11,781 nucleotides of DNA. Origin: Gammaproteobacteria bacterium (lineage in GTDB: Bacteria > Pseudomonadota > Gammaproteobacteria > Pseudomonadales > Cellvibrionaceae). The notes beneath the pieces were generated by a model. It ran no database searches, was not told where the DNA came from, and saw only the letters and a list, made by a program, of their open reading frames with translations. Location of the stretch: NCBI GenBank assembly GCA_021151625.1, contig JAGKWY010000136.1, forward strand, positions 1 through 11,781, given 5' to 3'. Positions 1 through 7,994 of the stretch are shown here, piece by piece. The position numbers and the translations under genes are program-made. Numbering within the stretch: the first letter of the stretch is position 1; each line of letters starts with the position of its first letter.

Positions 1-816
1 GAGTGCTCCATCGTCTTCAAACATGGCGCCGCGAAAGAGTTTTTCCTGGTTGATTTCCACATCGCAGCGCTCGCGCATGCGCATCATCACTATGTCGCCA
101 ACCTGCAATGCCAGCACTTGTGAAAGGGGCATCTGCAAGGAGGCGATCACGCAGTTGAGTTTTACCGGCAGGTGGATGATCTGGTGGATCGGGTTAACCC
201 CGCTGGGGGCTGGTGCCGGGCTGGTCATGCGGTTGGTCAGCTCATCCACCAGTTGCGTATCCAGGTAGATAAAGATGGATGACTGCTTGTTGGTGATATG
301 ACTGTGGTACTGGAATTCGGCCACGTACTCCCACTGGGTTTCCTCGTAGGCGTTTTCCCAGGGTTTGAGATCGCCAAAGGTTTCGCCGCCGAGCAGGGCG
401 CGCGCGAAAATCTGGGCGACATCAATACCCAAACGGCTGCGCATACGCTGTTCGGAAATACTTACCGGTGTATCCCCCTGGTTGGGCAGGCCGATGCCGC
501 CGTAGTAGCACTCCAGCACTTCGGTCAGCAGGCTGCGTTCAATCGCAAAACCCACCTTACCCAGGGCTGCGCGGTAGATGCACTCGGCGTCCTCGGTGCG
601 CACTTCATGGATCTGCACACAGGTCAGCTCCAGGTTGATCCGGTAGTTGCGCAGGAAATAGTCGCTGATCACCCGCGGATACTTGTTGGATATCTCGTGG
701 ATGAACTGCGGAATCTTGTGATAGGGGCGGCCCAGCTTGTGCGGCTTTAACCGGGTGAGCTGGTCGGCGGCTACCTTGTGATGAACTTTGGCGCTAATTG
801 TCATGGTGTTGAGCAT
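1..816 (-). CDS. fliM: Lateral-type flagellar motor switch protein FliM (3' end outside window)
   Basis: This is a FliM-like rotor/C-ring protein. It lies on the minus strand and is cut by the window edge after 272 codons; full FliM is roughly 320-340 residues. The frame stays open to base 1. The middle region has the fold-defining features of FliM (YFLRNYRINLELT, then ECYYGG, then RARL/FARALLGG-like segments). The end shows the SpoA-type start 'MPLSQVLALQVGDIV', equivalent to the LSLRELLNLRVGDVI part of FliM. The start ATG at 816 follows an in-frame TAG directly and has an AGAAGGG ribosome site about 10 bases upstream; a second ATG lies at 804. The protein therefore truly lacks an N-terminal extension, and no LSQDEIDALL-type CheY-binding motif is present. 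It is divergent from the lafK-fliEFGHIJ cluster, so it probably heads a fliMNPQR-type lateral operon that continues leftward (inference). The family call is firm; the lateral subtype comes from context. Confidence 0.85.
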   Translation of the reverse strand, partial: MLNTMTISAKVHHKVAADQLTRLKPHKLGRPYHKIPQFIHEISNKYPRVISDYFLRNYRINLELTCVQIHEVRTEDAECIYRAALGKVGFAIERSLLTEVLECYYGGIGLPNQGDTPVSISEQRMRSRLGIDVAQIFARALLGGETFGDLKPWENAYEETQWEYVAEFQYHSHITNKQSSIFIYLDTQLVDELTNRMTSPAPAPSGVNPIHQIIHLPVKLNCVIASLQMPLSQVLALQVGDIVMMRMRERCDVEINQEKLFRGAMFEDDGAL

Positions 817-1138
817 CTATGAATTGCCCTTCTATTTACCTGATGGTTGCTATTGCACCTGGGCAATAAGTAACCAGTCAGCCCTGTCCTTAATTCCATC
901 CTGTGCCGTAATGGCGATGAGGGAATGAATTCCTGTTAGTGAATCTTTAGTGGTGAATCAGTTGTGTGATCAGGTACTGCGTCAAAGCGCAGTTGTGATG
1001 ATCATCACGAAGGCGAGTATAGGAGGGGGTTCCGGCGGAGATTAAATCAATAGATATCAAAAGCTGTTTTTGAGCGGGTTTTAGCCCGTTTGATTTCATT
1101 TGAGATCAAATGATTTAGTGATTTGAGGGGCTGTGGTG
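817..1138. promoter_or_regulatory. Divergent fliM/lafK intergenic region with several inverted repeats
   Basis: This 322-bp non-coding gap must hold the promoters of both the leftward fliM and the rightward lafK. It contains ACTGCG/CGCAGT arms at 976-993 around a 6-base spacer, a perfect 14-bp palindrome GTGATGATCATCAC at 995-1008, and a CGGG/CCCG hairpin near 1076-1088. It also has an 18-bp inverted repeat (TCATTTGA-GA-TCAAATGA) at 1096-1113, just before the lafK ribosome site, with TGATTT repeated at 1091, 1111 and 1119. These are plausible operators. I found no sigma-54 site with both invariant GG and GC dinucleotides on either strand. Confidence 0.5.
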
Positions 1139-2647
1139 ATGACGGTGATGTCCACAAACCAGGCAGCAATCAACCAGACAATCGGCTCTCGCTTCGCTAG
1201 CCGCCATGATCGCTTTGCCAACGAGCGCCTGTTCAATGAACCGGTGTTTGATACGCGGGTGGCGGGCGACAAACTGGCCGGCAACAGCAAGCCGATGCGC
1301 AGGGTATTGATCCTTGGTCGTGCGCGCGATGAGGCCTATAGCCTGTTGGCCAATAACCTGGAGCGCAGTGGCTGCCAGTTAATGCAGTGCACCGAATTTG
1401 GCGAGTTGAGTGCAAGCCTGATCGCCAGCGCCAGTATGGTGTTTGTGTTTGTTAGCAGCTTCCCCGGCTCCAGCCTGTTTGCGCGGGTCGGCGCCCTGAT
1501 CGCCGAAGCTCCGCAGCTGAATATCATCCCGGTGGTGGAATATGCCGATCAGGAAAAAGCCGCCGCGCTCTTGGAAATGGGTTGCGTGGATTATCTGCTG
1601 GCGCCGTTTAGCGGCGCGCAACTCAGTATGTTGCTGCAGCGTTTGGAATCCGCCCTGGCGGCAGAAGAGATTTTTGTTACCCGCTCGCGCGCCGGTCGCC
1701 GCTTGTTGGCGATGGCCCAGCGCGTCGCCATGGCCAGTGCACCCATCCTGATTACCGGCGAAACCGGTACCGGTAAAGAGATGATGGCGCGCTACATTCA
1801 CCGTTTTTCTGCCGCAGACGACGCGCCTTTTATTGCCGTTAACTGCGCCGCGATTCCCGAGCAGATGCTCGAGTCATTGTTATTCGGTCACGAGAAAGGC
1901 GCCTTTACCGGTGCAACGGCGGCCCAGCCGGGCAAGTTTGAACTGGCCAATGGCGGCACCTTGCTGCTGGATGAAATCGGCGAGTTGCCGCTCGGCTTGC
2001 AAGCCAAGTTGCTGCGCGTACTACAAGAACAAAAAGTGGAGCGCCTGGGCGGCCATAAAGAAATCCCGCTGAATGTACGCATCATCGCCGCCACTAACCG
2101 CGACCTTCAGTTGGAAGTGGCCGAAGGCCGCTTCCGCTCCGATTTAATGTTTCGCCTGGATGTTCTGCCCTTGCACATCAGCCCGTTGCGTGAGCGCAAA
2201 GATGATGTATTGCCGCTCGCCCATCGCCTGATCCGCAAGCACGCGCCTCATGAACAGCGCGATGACCTCTTAACCCAGGCCGCGTGCGATGCACTGATTG
2301 CCCACAACTGGCCGGGCAATGTGCGCGAACTGGAAAACATGTTGCAGCGTGCGCTGGTACTACGCAATGGCTTGTTTATCCAGCCACAGGACCTGGGCTT
2401 AATCGCGCCTACTGAAGAAATATTGCAGTCAACAGCGCCGATTGGCAGTGAACTTGGTGCTGAAGTGACTGGTAAAGCGGCACTGCGTGCCAGCGGCAAG
2501 TGGGCTGAATACCAACACGTCATAGATACCATTCGCCGCTTTGGCGGCCATAAAGCCAAGGCGGCAGAAAGCCTGGGAATGACCCCGCGCGCATTGCGTT
2601 ATCGCCTGACGGCCATGCGCGAGCAAGGCGTGCAGATTACTTTTTGA
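1139..2647 (+). CDS. lafK: Sigma-54-dependent lateral flagellar regulator, LafK/FleQ type
   Basis: This is an enhancer-binding activator of RNA polymerase sigma-54; LafK family members switch on early lateral flagellar genes. The ATG at 1139 is preferred because GAGGGG lies 8 bases upstream; GTG codons at 1133 and 1136 are too close, and a further ATG is at 1148. The protein is about 502 residues long. Residues ~54-170 form a receiver-like domain with no phospho-acceptor Asp: the third strand reads VFVFVSS, and the strand-5 Lys is replaced (YLLAPF). The AAA+ domain carries Walker A GETGTGKE (~207-214), the sigma-54 contact loop GAFTGA (~254-259) and Walker B LLLDE (Asp ~278). It continues with an FRSDLMFRLDVLPL sensor/arginine-finger region and NWPGNVRELEN. 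A Fis-type helix-turn-helix ends the protein (GGHKAKAAESLGMTPRALRYRL). It lies immediately upstream of fliE, as lafK does in lateral systems. The degenerate receiver suggests control by partner or ligand, not by phosphorylation (inference). The gene symbol rests on synteny. Confidence 0.85.
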   Translation: MTVMSTNQAAINQTIGSRFASRHDRFANERLFNEPVFDTRVAGDKLAGNSKPMRRVLILGRARDEAYSLLANNLERSGCQLMQCTEFGELSASLIASASMVFVFVSSFPGSSLFARVGALIAEAPQLNIIPVVEYADQEKAAALLEMGCVDYLLAPFSGAQLSMLLQRLESALAAEEIFVTRSRAGRRLLAMAQRVAMASAPILITGETGTGKEMMARYIHRFSAADDAPFIAVNCAAIPEQMLESLLFGHEKGAFTGATAAQPGKFELANGGTLLLDEIGELPLGLQAKLLRVLQEQKVERLGGHKEIPLNVRIIAATNRDLQLEVAEGRFRSDLMFRLDVLPLHISPLRERKDDVLPLAHRLIRKHAPHEQRDDLLTQAACDALIAHNWPGNVRELENMLQRALVLRNGLFIQPQDLGLIAPTEEILQSTAPIGSELGAEVTGKAALRASGKWAEYQHVIDTIRRFGGHKAKAAESLGMTPRALRYRLTAMREQGVQITF

Positions 2648-2678
2648 TCCCGTTTTTTACATCACACACCGCATTAAC

Positions 2679-2691
2679 TGACGCAGCGTCA
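2679..2691. promoter_or_regulatory. Short palindrome before fliE
   Basis: TGACGC-A-GCGTCA is a perfect inverted repeat in the 58-bp gap between lafK and fliE, directly upstream of the fliE ribosome site (GAGGA at 2694). It could be an operator or an mRNA hairpin affecting fliE translation. With 6-bp arms it could also be chance. Confidence 0.25.
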
Positions 2692-2705
2692 ACGAGGAAT
2701 AAACC

Positions 2706-3077
2706 ATGAGTTCAATTGTGCAGGTTCAACAGGAATTGCTTGGCCGCATGGACCAGATCAAGCAGGCAGCTACCGGCCCGGCCATCGCACCGGCTAGCCA
2801 CTTTGGTGTGGGTGTGGAAGGTGCGAGCAGTGTGGGCAGTGTTCAGGTTGGGAATGAGGAGGGTTTCCGCACTGCTTTTGAGGATGTATTTAAGGCGGTG
2901 GATGCCCAGCAACACAAAGCGAGCGCCATGGCGGAAGCGGTGGATTCCGGCGCGAGCGACGACCTGGTGGGCGCTATGGTGGAAAGCCAGAAAGCGAGTG
3001 TGGCCTTCTCCGCGTTGATGCAGGTGCGCAACAAGGTTACCGGCGCATTTGAAGAAGTTATGCGCATGCCGCTGTGA
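2706..3077 (+). CDS. fliE: Flagellar hook-basal body protein FliE
   Basis: FliE is the small adaptor that joins the MS ring (FliF) to the rod, and it is exported early by the flagellar type III apparatus. The 123-residue length suits the family, which is usually about 100-120. The C-terminal half carries the FliE signature: 'SQKASVAFSALMQVRNKVT' followed by 'AFEEVMRMPL', matching the typical AFQALMQVRNKL...YEEIMRM ending. The N-terminal ~45 residues are variable and rich in Gly, Ala, Ser and Val. The start is supported by GAGGAATAAACC before the ATG. The gene opens the structural run fliEFGHIJ and is 20 bases upstream of fliF, so the two are surely cotranscribed. Confidence 0.93.
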   Translation: MSSIVQVQQELLGRMDQIKQAATGPAIAPASHFGVGVEGASSVGSVQVGNEEGFRTAFEDVFKAVDAQQHKASAMAEAVDSGASDDLVGAMVESQKASVAFSALMQVRNKVTGAFEEVMRMPL

Positions 3078-3097
3078 TTATCGGGTGAGATATCAAC

Positions 3098-4774
3098 ATG
3101 GTTCAGTTACTTAAAAATCGCTTTGCCGCCAGCAATTTCAAGCTGAGCCCGCGCAGCTCGCTGATGGCACTGGCCGGTATTGCCGCGCTGGTGGCGGTCG
3201 GCGTGGTGTTTTACCTATGGCGTGACCAAAGCTCCTATCGCCCTTTGTACGGTGCGGGCGAAGCCTATTCCGCTGCCGATGTTATGCAGGTATTGGATAC
3301 CGAGGCCATCGCCTACAACCTGCACCCGCAAACCGGGCAGGTGCTGGTGCGTGAGGATCAAATCGCGCGTGCGCGCATGCTGCTTAGTGCCAAGGGTGTG
3401 CAGGCGGAAAAGCCGGATGGCTACGAATTGTTTGATAAAGAAGAGCCATTAGGCACCAGCCAGTTTGTGCAGGATGTGCGCCTGAAGCGCAGTATGGAAG
3501 GCGAGCTGGCGCGCAGTGTCATGACCATGAAAGGTGTGGAAATGGCGCGCGTGCATCTGGCGCTGCAAGAGAATTCCTCGTTTGTGGTGAGCAAGCGCGA
3601 CCCGGCCAAGGCCTCGGTGATCCTGCAAGTGGCGCCCGGCTACAAACTCAAACCCGAACAGGTCAGCGCCATTGTGAACCTGGTGGCTAGCAGTGTGCCG
3701 CAGCTGGCGGCGAAAGATGTAAGCGTGGTGGATCAACATGGCGTGTTGCTGTCGCGCGGCCTGAATGAAACGGCCGGCCCGGTACAGAGCTGGGATCTGG
3801 TCAACGATTACCAAACCAAAGCGGTTACCAATGTGGAGGAAGTGCTGGCGCCCGTGCTGGGTGCAGGCAATTACCGCATCAGCGTGGCGGCGGATGTGGA
3901 TTTCAGCCAGCGCGAAGAAACCCTCCAGTCATACGGCAATAACCCGCGTCTGCGCTCGGAAATCACACGCGATGAAAGCGTGCTTGATCAGCTTGCCCTG
4001 GGTGTTCCCGGCTCCCTGAGCAATCGCCCGGTGCCGCCGGCAGAGCAGGAAAATCAACCGGCCGATGGTGCGGCTGATGGTGAGCTGGCTGCTGAATCGG
4101 CCACTGAAAACAAGGCGGCGACTTCGCTGCGTAAAGAATCCAATCGGCAGATGGAGTACGACCAATCGGTTACCCACGTTAAGCACGCGCCTTTTGCTTT
4201 GCGTCGCCAAAGCGTGGCGGTGGTGATTAACGCTGCCACCGCGCCTGAAGGTGGCTGGACACCGGAAGCGCGCGCGGAACTGGAATCCATGGTGAAAAGC
4301 GCCGTGGGTTTTGATGAGAAACGCGGCGACCTGCTGACCCTGAGCGTGTTTCCTTTTACGGCGACCGAGGCACCGGTTGAAGCCTTGCCCTGGTGGGAGA
4401 GTAACCAGGTGTATGACCTGGCGAAGATGGGGATTCTCGGGTTAGTCAGCCTGCTGCTGATCTTTATGGTGGTGCGCCCGGCACTGCGCGATTTGATCCG
4501 TTCCAATACCCAGGTGCTGATGCCCGCGCCGGAGCCGGCGCTGAATCTGGCTATGGAGCGCACTGAACCGCGCACCTTTGCCGGCGAAACCGGCCCGCGC
4601 ATTCTGGGCGAGTTTAGCCCGCTGGCAGAGATCACTTTACCGGCGCCCGGTTCCGGCCTGGAACTGCAAATCGAGCACCTGCAAATGCTTGCAAAAAATG
4701 ACCCTGAGCGTGTTTCCGAAGTCCTTAAACAATGGATAGGCCGAAATGAAAGAACCCTTAACCCAGCCAGCTGA
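3098..4774 (+). CDS. fliF: Flagellar MS-ring protein FliF
   Basis: FliF forms the MS ring in the inner membrane, the base on which the rod, the export gate and the C ring assemble. The length of 558 residues is normal. Two membrane helices are visible: residues ~22-41 (SLMALAGIAALVAVGVVFYL) and ~443-464 (around MGILGLVSLLLIFMVVRP). Between them lies the periplasmic ring-building region. It includes 'RSMEGELARSVMTMKGVEMARVHLALQE' type segments (residues ~128-158) and 'DPAKASVILQVAPGYKLKPEQVSAIVNLVASSV', both typical of FliF/YscJ ring modules. The cytoplasmic tail ends with LQMLAKNDPERVSEVLKQWI, the FliG-binding helix. The gene overlaps fliG by 29 bases, consistent with translational coupling of FliF and its direct partner. 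The ribosome site (GTGAG, ~8 bases upstream) is weak. Confidence 0.95.
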   Translation: MVQLLKNRFAASNFKLSPRSSLMALAGIAALVAVGVVFYLWRDQSSYRPLYGAGEAYSAADVMQVLDTEAIAYNLHPQTGQVLVREDQIARARMLLSAKGVQAEKPDGYELFDKEEPLGTSQFVQDVRLKRSMEGELARSVMTMKGVEMARVHLALQENSSFVVSKRDPAKASVILQVAPGYKLKPEQVSAIVNLVASSVPQLAAKDVSVVDQHGVLLSRGLNETAGPVQSWDLVNDYQTKAVTNVEEVLAPVLGAGNYRISVAADVDFSQREETLQSYGNNPRLRSEITRDESVLDQLALGVPGSLSNRPVPPAEQENQPADGAADGELAAESATENKAATSLRKESNRQMEYDQSVTHVKHAPFALRRQSVAVVINAATAPEGGWTPEARAELESMVKSAVGFDEKRGDLLTLSVFPFTATEAPVEALPWWESNQVYDLAKMGILGLVSLLLIFMVVRPALRDLIRSNTQVLMPAPEPALNLAMERTEPRTFAGETGPRILGEFSPLAEITLPAPGSGLELQIEHLQMLAKNDPERVSEVLKQWIGRNERTLNPAS

Positions 4775-5813
4775 TGCGGCCGCCGCTAACCCGGCCACCG
4801 CCATTCAACCCCGTTCAAACCTGCGCAATATGAGCGCCATTGAACAGGCGGCAATTCTGTTATTGAGCATGGGCGATAGCGCCTCTGCCGGTGTCTTGCG
4901 CCATTTTTCGCGCGAGGAAATCGTCAGCGTCAGCCAGGCCATGGCGCGCCTGAGCAATGTAAAACAGCCGATGGTGACCGATGTGATTGGCCGCTTCTTT
5001 GACGACTACAAAGAGCAGAGCAGCATCAAGGGCGCCTCGCGCAATTACCTATCGAGCATGCTGGGCAAGGCGCTCGGCAGCGACATCACCCGCAACCTGC
5101 TGGACAGCATTTACGGCGAAGAAATCCGCGCAAAAATGGCCAAGATGGAGTGGATTGACCCCAAGCAATTCGCGGCGTTGATCGCCAAAGAACATGCGCA
5201 GATGCAGGCGGTTTTCCTCGCCTTTTTGCCACCGGCCATGGCCAGTGAAGTATTGGAGTGTATGCCCGCGCATACCCAGGACGAGCTGCTCTACCGCATC
5301 GCCAACCTCAATGAAGTGAACAGCGATGTGATTGCCGAATTGGAAGAGTTGATCGACCGCAGTCTGTCTGTGCTTTCAACGCAGGGGTCGCGGGTGCGTG
5401 GCGTTAAGCAGGCGGCCGACATTATGAACCGCTTCAAAGGCGACCGTAACCAGATGTTCGAATTGTTGCGCTCACACAACAAAGACCTGGTGGGCAAGAT
5501 CGAAGACGAGATGTACGACTTCTTTATCCTCTCGCGCCAAAACCAGGAAGTACTGCAAATCCTGCTGGAAGCGATTCCGCTGGAAGAGTGGGTAGTTGCG
5601 CTTAAAGGTGCTGAGCCAGCACTCGGTAAGGCGATTGCGGCCGCTATGCCCAAACGCCAGGCGCAGCAGATGGAGTCCATCAATCGTCGCCAGGGTCCGG
5701 TGCCCTTAAGTCGTATCGAGCAGGTGCGCAAAGACATTATGGCGGTAGTGCGCGATATGGCCGCCAACGGCGAGATCCAGTTGCAGCTGTTCCGCGAACA
5801 GACAGTGGAATAA
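4746..5813 (+). CDS. fliG: Flagellar motor switch protein FliG
   Basis: FliG is the rotor protein that binds FliF at one end and interacts with the stator through its C-terminal domain. The protein has 355 residues. An extra N-terminal stretch of ~28 residues precedes MSAIEQAAILLLSMGD, where many FliG proteins begin. The start at 4746 is kept because no ribosome site precedes the internal ATG at 4830. Residues ~150-165 hold an EHPQ-like motif written EHAQMQAVFLAFLPP. The C-terminal domain keeps ALKGAEPAL (the Lys equivalent to E. coli K264) and PKRQAQQ (R281). By my ungapped alignment, however, the acidic pair D288/D289 is Ser-Ile and R297 is Pro (GPVPLS instead of GPVRLS). The MFVF-DL segment is also changed, to MYDFFIL. 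The gene overlaps fliF, and its last codons are the source of a repeat array that follows. Confidence 0.93.
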   Translation: MKEPLTQPADAAAANPATAIQPRSNLRNMSAIEQAAILLLSMGDSASAGVLRHFSREEIVSVSQAMARLSNVKQPMVTDVIGRFFDDYKEQSSIKGASRNYLSSMLGKALGSDITRNLLDSIYGEEIRAKMAKMEWIDPKQFAALIAKEHAQMQAVFLAFLPPAMASEVLECMPAHTQDELLYRIANLNEVNSDVIAELEELIDRSLSVLSTQGSRVRGVKQAADIMNRFKGDRNQMFELLRSHNKDLVGKIEDEMYDFFILSRQNQEVLQILLEAIPLEEWVVALKGAEPALGKAIAAAMPKRQAQQMESINRRQGPVPLSRIEQVRKDIMAVVRDMAANGEIQLQLFREQTVE

Positions 5814-5888
5814 GTTCCGAGAACAGACCCTGTAACAAGTTCCGCGAACAAGCAGTTAAATGAGTTCCGCGAACAGACCCAAGAGTGA
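5790..5888 (+). repeat. Four tandem 25-nt repeats of the fliG 3' end, each ending in a stop codon
   Basis: The units begin at 5790, 5815, 5840 and 5865, an exact 25-base period, each with TTCCG[CA]GAACA as the shared core. Unit 1 is the real end of fliG (codons FREQTVE, stop). Read from its own TTC, unit 2 encodes FREQTL-stop, unit 3 FREQAVK-stop and unit 4 FREQTQE-stop. Because 25 is not a multiple of 3, the copies lie in successive frames and close all three reading frames. The array fills the fliG-fliH gap up to the fliH ribosome site. Confidence 0.9.
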
Positions 5889-5901
5889 GGCGAGGCAACA
5901 G

Positions 5902-6609
5902 ATGACGGTAAAAATAATCAAAACTGCAGGCAAAGGCTGGCGGCCATTCCGCTTTCCGCCACGCGCCAGTTTTAACCAAAACGGTATGGCAGGTGAGGCC
6001 TGGGATGCAGATCCTGCCGCGCTGCAACGCGCCATCGCCGATGGTTTCCAGGAAGGTTCGGAAAAAGGTTATCAACAGGGTTTGGCGCAAGGCCAGGAAG
6101 AGGGCATGCGCGAAGGTTTTGCTATCGGCCGCAATGACGGCCTGGCGCGCGGACGTGAAGAAGGAAAACTGGAAGGCCGGCAGATTTTTGAAACCGCCAG
6201 CCAACCGCTCGACCAGATCAGCCAGCACCTGCGGGCATTTATGGAAGATCTTGATCGCACCCGTCGCCGCGAATTATTGCAACTGGTGAAGAAGGTGGCG
6301 CAGCAGGTAATCCGCTGCGAGCTGACTTTGCATCCCACCCAGTTATTGAATTTGGCAGAAGAGGCATTGGCTTCCATGCCAACGGAGCAGAGCGATGTAC
6401 ACATCCAGCTCAACCCCGAGGAATACAACCGCATTAAGGATCTCGCCCCCGGCCGCGCTGCCAACTGGCGTTTGGTGGCGGATGAAAAACTCGCACTGGG
6501 CGAATGCCGCATAGTGACCGCACAAACGGAAGTGGATATCGGCTGCCAGCAGCGGTTGGATGCCTGTATCGATACCCTCGCTGAACATATGCATTTGGCT
6601 GAGGGCTAA
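5902..6609 (+). CDS. fliH: Flagellar export ATPase regulator FliH
   Basis: FliH binds and holds back the FliI ATPase and docks it to the export gate and C ring. The chosen ATG at 5902 has a strong GAGGCGAGG ribosome site ending 6 bases upstream. An in-frame ATG at 5860 would start inside the 25-nt repeat array and has no such site. The 235-residue product shows a conserved-looking N-terminal GWRPFRFPP, probably the aromatic docking tail. A long Gly-x3-Gly-like helix follows at residues ~47-93 (DGFQEGSEKGYQQG, LAQGQEEGMREG, AIGRNDGLARG), the hallmark of FliH. Then comes the FliI-binding C-terminal domain (VKKVAQQVIRCELTLHP, WRLVADEKLALGECRI), which matches the family's ending. The stop codon is immediately followed by the fliI start, indicating coupling. 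Confidence 0.92.
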   Translation: MTVKIIKTAGKGWRPFRFPPRASFNQNGMAGEAWDADPAALQRAIADGFQEGSEKGYQQGLAQGQEEGMREGFAIGRNDGLARGREEGKLEGRQIFETASQPLDQISQHLRAFMEDLDRTRRRELLQLVKKVAQQVIRCELTLHPTQLLNLAEEALASMPTEQSDVHIQLNPEEYNRIKDLAPGRAANWRLVADEKLALGECRIVTAQTEVDIGCQQRLDACIDTLAEHMHLAEG

Positions 6610-7977
6610 GTGGTGAGTCTTTCTCCAGTACCGGGGGCATCGCCCGCCAGCTCATCGCCGCTGAGCGACTTCAAGCTTGACGCTGCATTGGCATCGCTCG
6701 ATAGCATCCAGCTCGCCCGTGTGAGCGGTCGGTTAGTGCGCGTTTCCGGCCTGTTATTGGAAAGCCACGGCTGCCAGCGCATGACTGGCCAGCGCTGCTA
6801 CGTAGAGCAGGGTGATGGCAGCATGCTGGATGCGCAGGTGGTGGGTTTTAACCGCGATACGACCTATTTGATGCCCTTTAAAAAGCCGCTGGGTTTAGCG
6901 GCAGGTTCACGGGTGTTCCCGGCTGATGACGACACCAGCCTGCATATTGATGACTCCTGGCTGGGCCGTGTGCTCAACGGTTTGGGTGAACCTTTGGATG
7001 ACCTGGGTAAGCTTTCCGGGCGCGACCCACTGCCGATGGAACTGCCCAAGGTAAACCCGCTGCGCCGCCAACCGGTATCGGCACCGCTGGATGTGGGGGT
7101 GCGTGCAATCAACACCATGCTTACCCTCGGCAAAGGCCAAAGGGTGGGTTTGTTTGCGGGCAGCGGTGTGGGCAAAAGCGTGTTGCTCGGCATGATCACT
7201 CGCCAGACCAAGGCCGATGTTGTAGTCGTTGGTTTGATCGGCGAGCGCGGTCGCGAAGTACAGGAATTTATCCTGCATTCATTGGGTGAAGAAGGCTTGC
7301 GCAAAGCGGTAGTCGTTGTCGCGCCAGCCAATGAATCGCCCTTGATGCGTATGAAAGCCACCGAGCTGTGCCACAGCATCGCCGCTTATTTTCGCGATCA
7401 GGGTAAAGATGTTTTGCTGCTGGTGGATTCATTGACTCGCTATGCCATGGCGCAACGCGAAATCGCTTTGGCGCTGGGTGAACCGCCAGCCACCAAAGGT
7501 TATCCGCCCTCGGTATTTGGCATGTTGCCGGAGTTGGTGGAAAGCGCAGGCAATGGTGAAAGTGCACGCGGTAGTTTAAGTGCGCTCTACACGGTGCTTG
7601 CCGAAGGCGACGATCAGCAAGACCCGATTGTGGATTGCGCGCGTGCGATCCTCGACGGCCATATTGTGTTATCCCGTCGCCTTGCCGATGTTGGCCACTA
7701 CCCGGCGATTGATATCGCCTCCTCCGTCAGCCGCTGTATGACCCAGGTGACCGACAAGCCCCATCAACAGGCGGCGCGTCAGTTGAAGGAGTACTACAGC
7801 ACCTACGAAAAAATCAAAGAATTGATTCCCCTCGGCGGCTACACACCGGGCATGGATTTAAAAACCGATCAGTCAGTACAGCTGGCTCCCGCCATTGAGC
7901 GCTTCCTGCGGCAAGACGTAGGCCAGGGCGCGGAGCTGGAGCAATGCCTGGCAGATTTGAAAAATATTATTCGTTAA
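6610..7977 (+). CDS. fliI: Flagellum-specific export ATPase FliI
   Basis: FliI is the hexameric ATPase that energises and primes export of rod, hook and filament subunits through the flagellar type III system. The 455-residue length is typical. Walker A is AGSGVGKS at ~183-190. Walker B is VLLLVDSLTRYA with Asp ~273, followed by the family block AQREIALALGEPPATKGYPPSVF. The C-terminal domain carries YPAIDI and a helix ending LADLKNIIR. The start is GTG: 6610 directly abuts the fliH stop, while GTG 6613 has better spacing from GAGGG at ~6601, so either may be used. The tight junctions to fliH and fliJ fit an obligate FliHIJ complex. Confidence 0.95.
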   Translation: MVSLSPVPGASPASSSPLSDFKLDAALASLDSIQLARVSGRLVRVSGLLLESHGCQRMTGQRCYVEQGDGSMLDAQVVGFNRDTTYLMPFKKPLGLAAGSRVFPADDDTSLHIDDSWLGRVLNGLGEPLDDLGKLSGRDPLPMELPKVNPLRRQPVSAPLDVGVRAINTMLTLGKGQRVGLFAGSGVGKSVLLGMITRQTKADVVVVGLIGERGREVQEFILHSLGEEGLRKAVVVVAPANESPLMRMKATELCHSIAAYFRDQGKDVLLLVDSLTRYAMAQREIALALGEPPATKGYPPSVFGMLPELVESAGNGESARGSLSALYTVLAEGDDQQDPIVDCARAILDGHIVLSRRLADVGHYPAIDIASSVSRCMTQVTDKPHQQAARQLKEYYSTYEKIKELIPLGGYTPGMDLKTDQSVQLAPAIERFLRQDVGQGAELEQCLADLKNIIR

Positions 7978-7994
7978 GGGCAGGGTAAAAAATA

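Noticed and set aside
298..750. 150-codon open frame on the plus strand
   Set aside because: It lies antisense to fliM, has no family features and follows the codon pattern of the minus-strand gene.
951..966. Possible sigma-54 promoter TGG-N-TTGTG upstream of lafK
   Set aside because: It has TGG and TTG at the right spacing, but the invariant GC at -12 is GT, so it is not a reliable site.
5860..5901. Earlier fliH start at 5860
   Set aside because: It lies inside the tandem repeats and lacks a ribosome site; ATG 5902 has GAGGCGAGG at good spacing.
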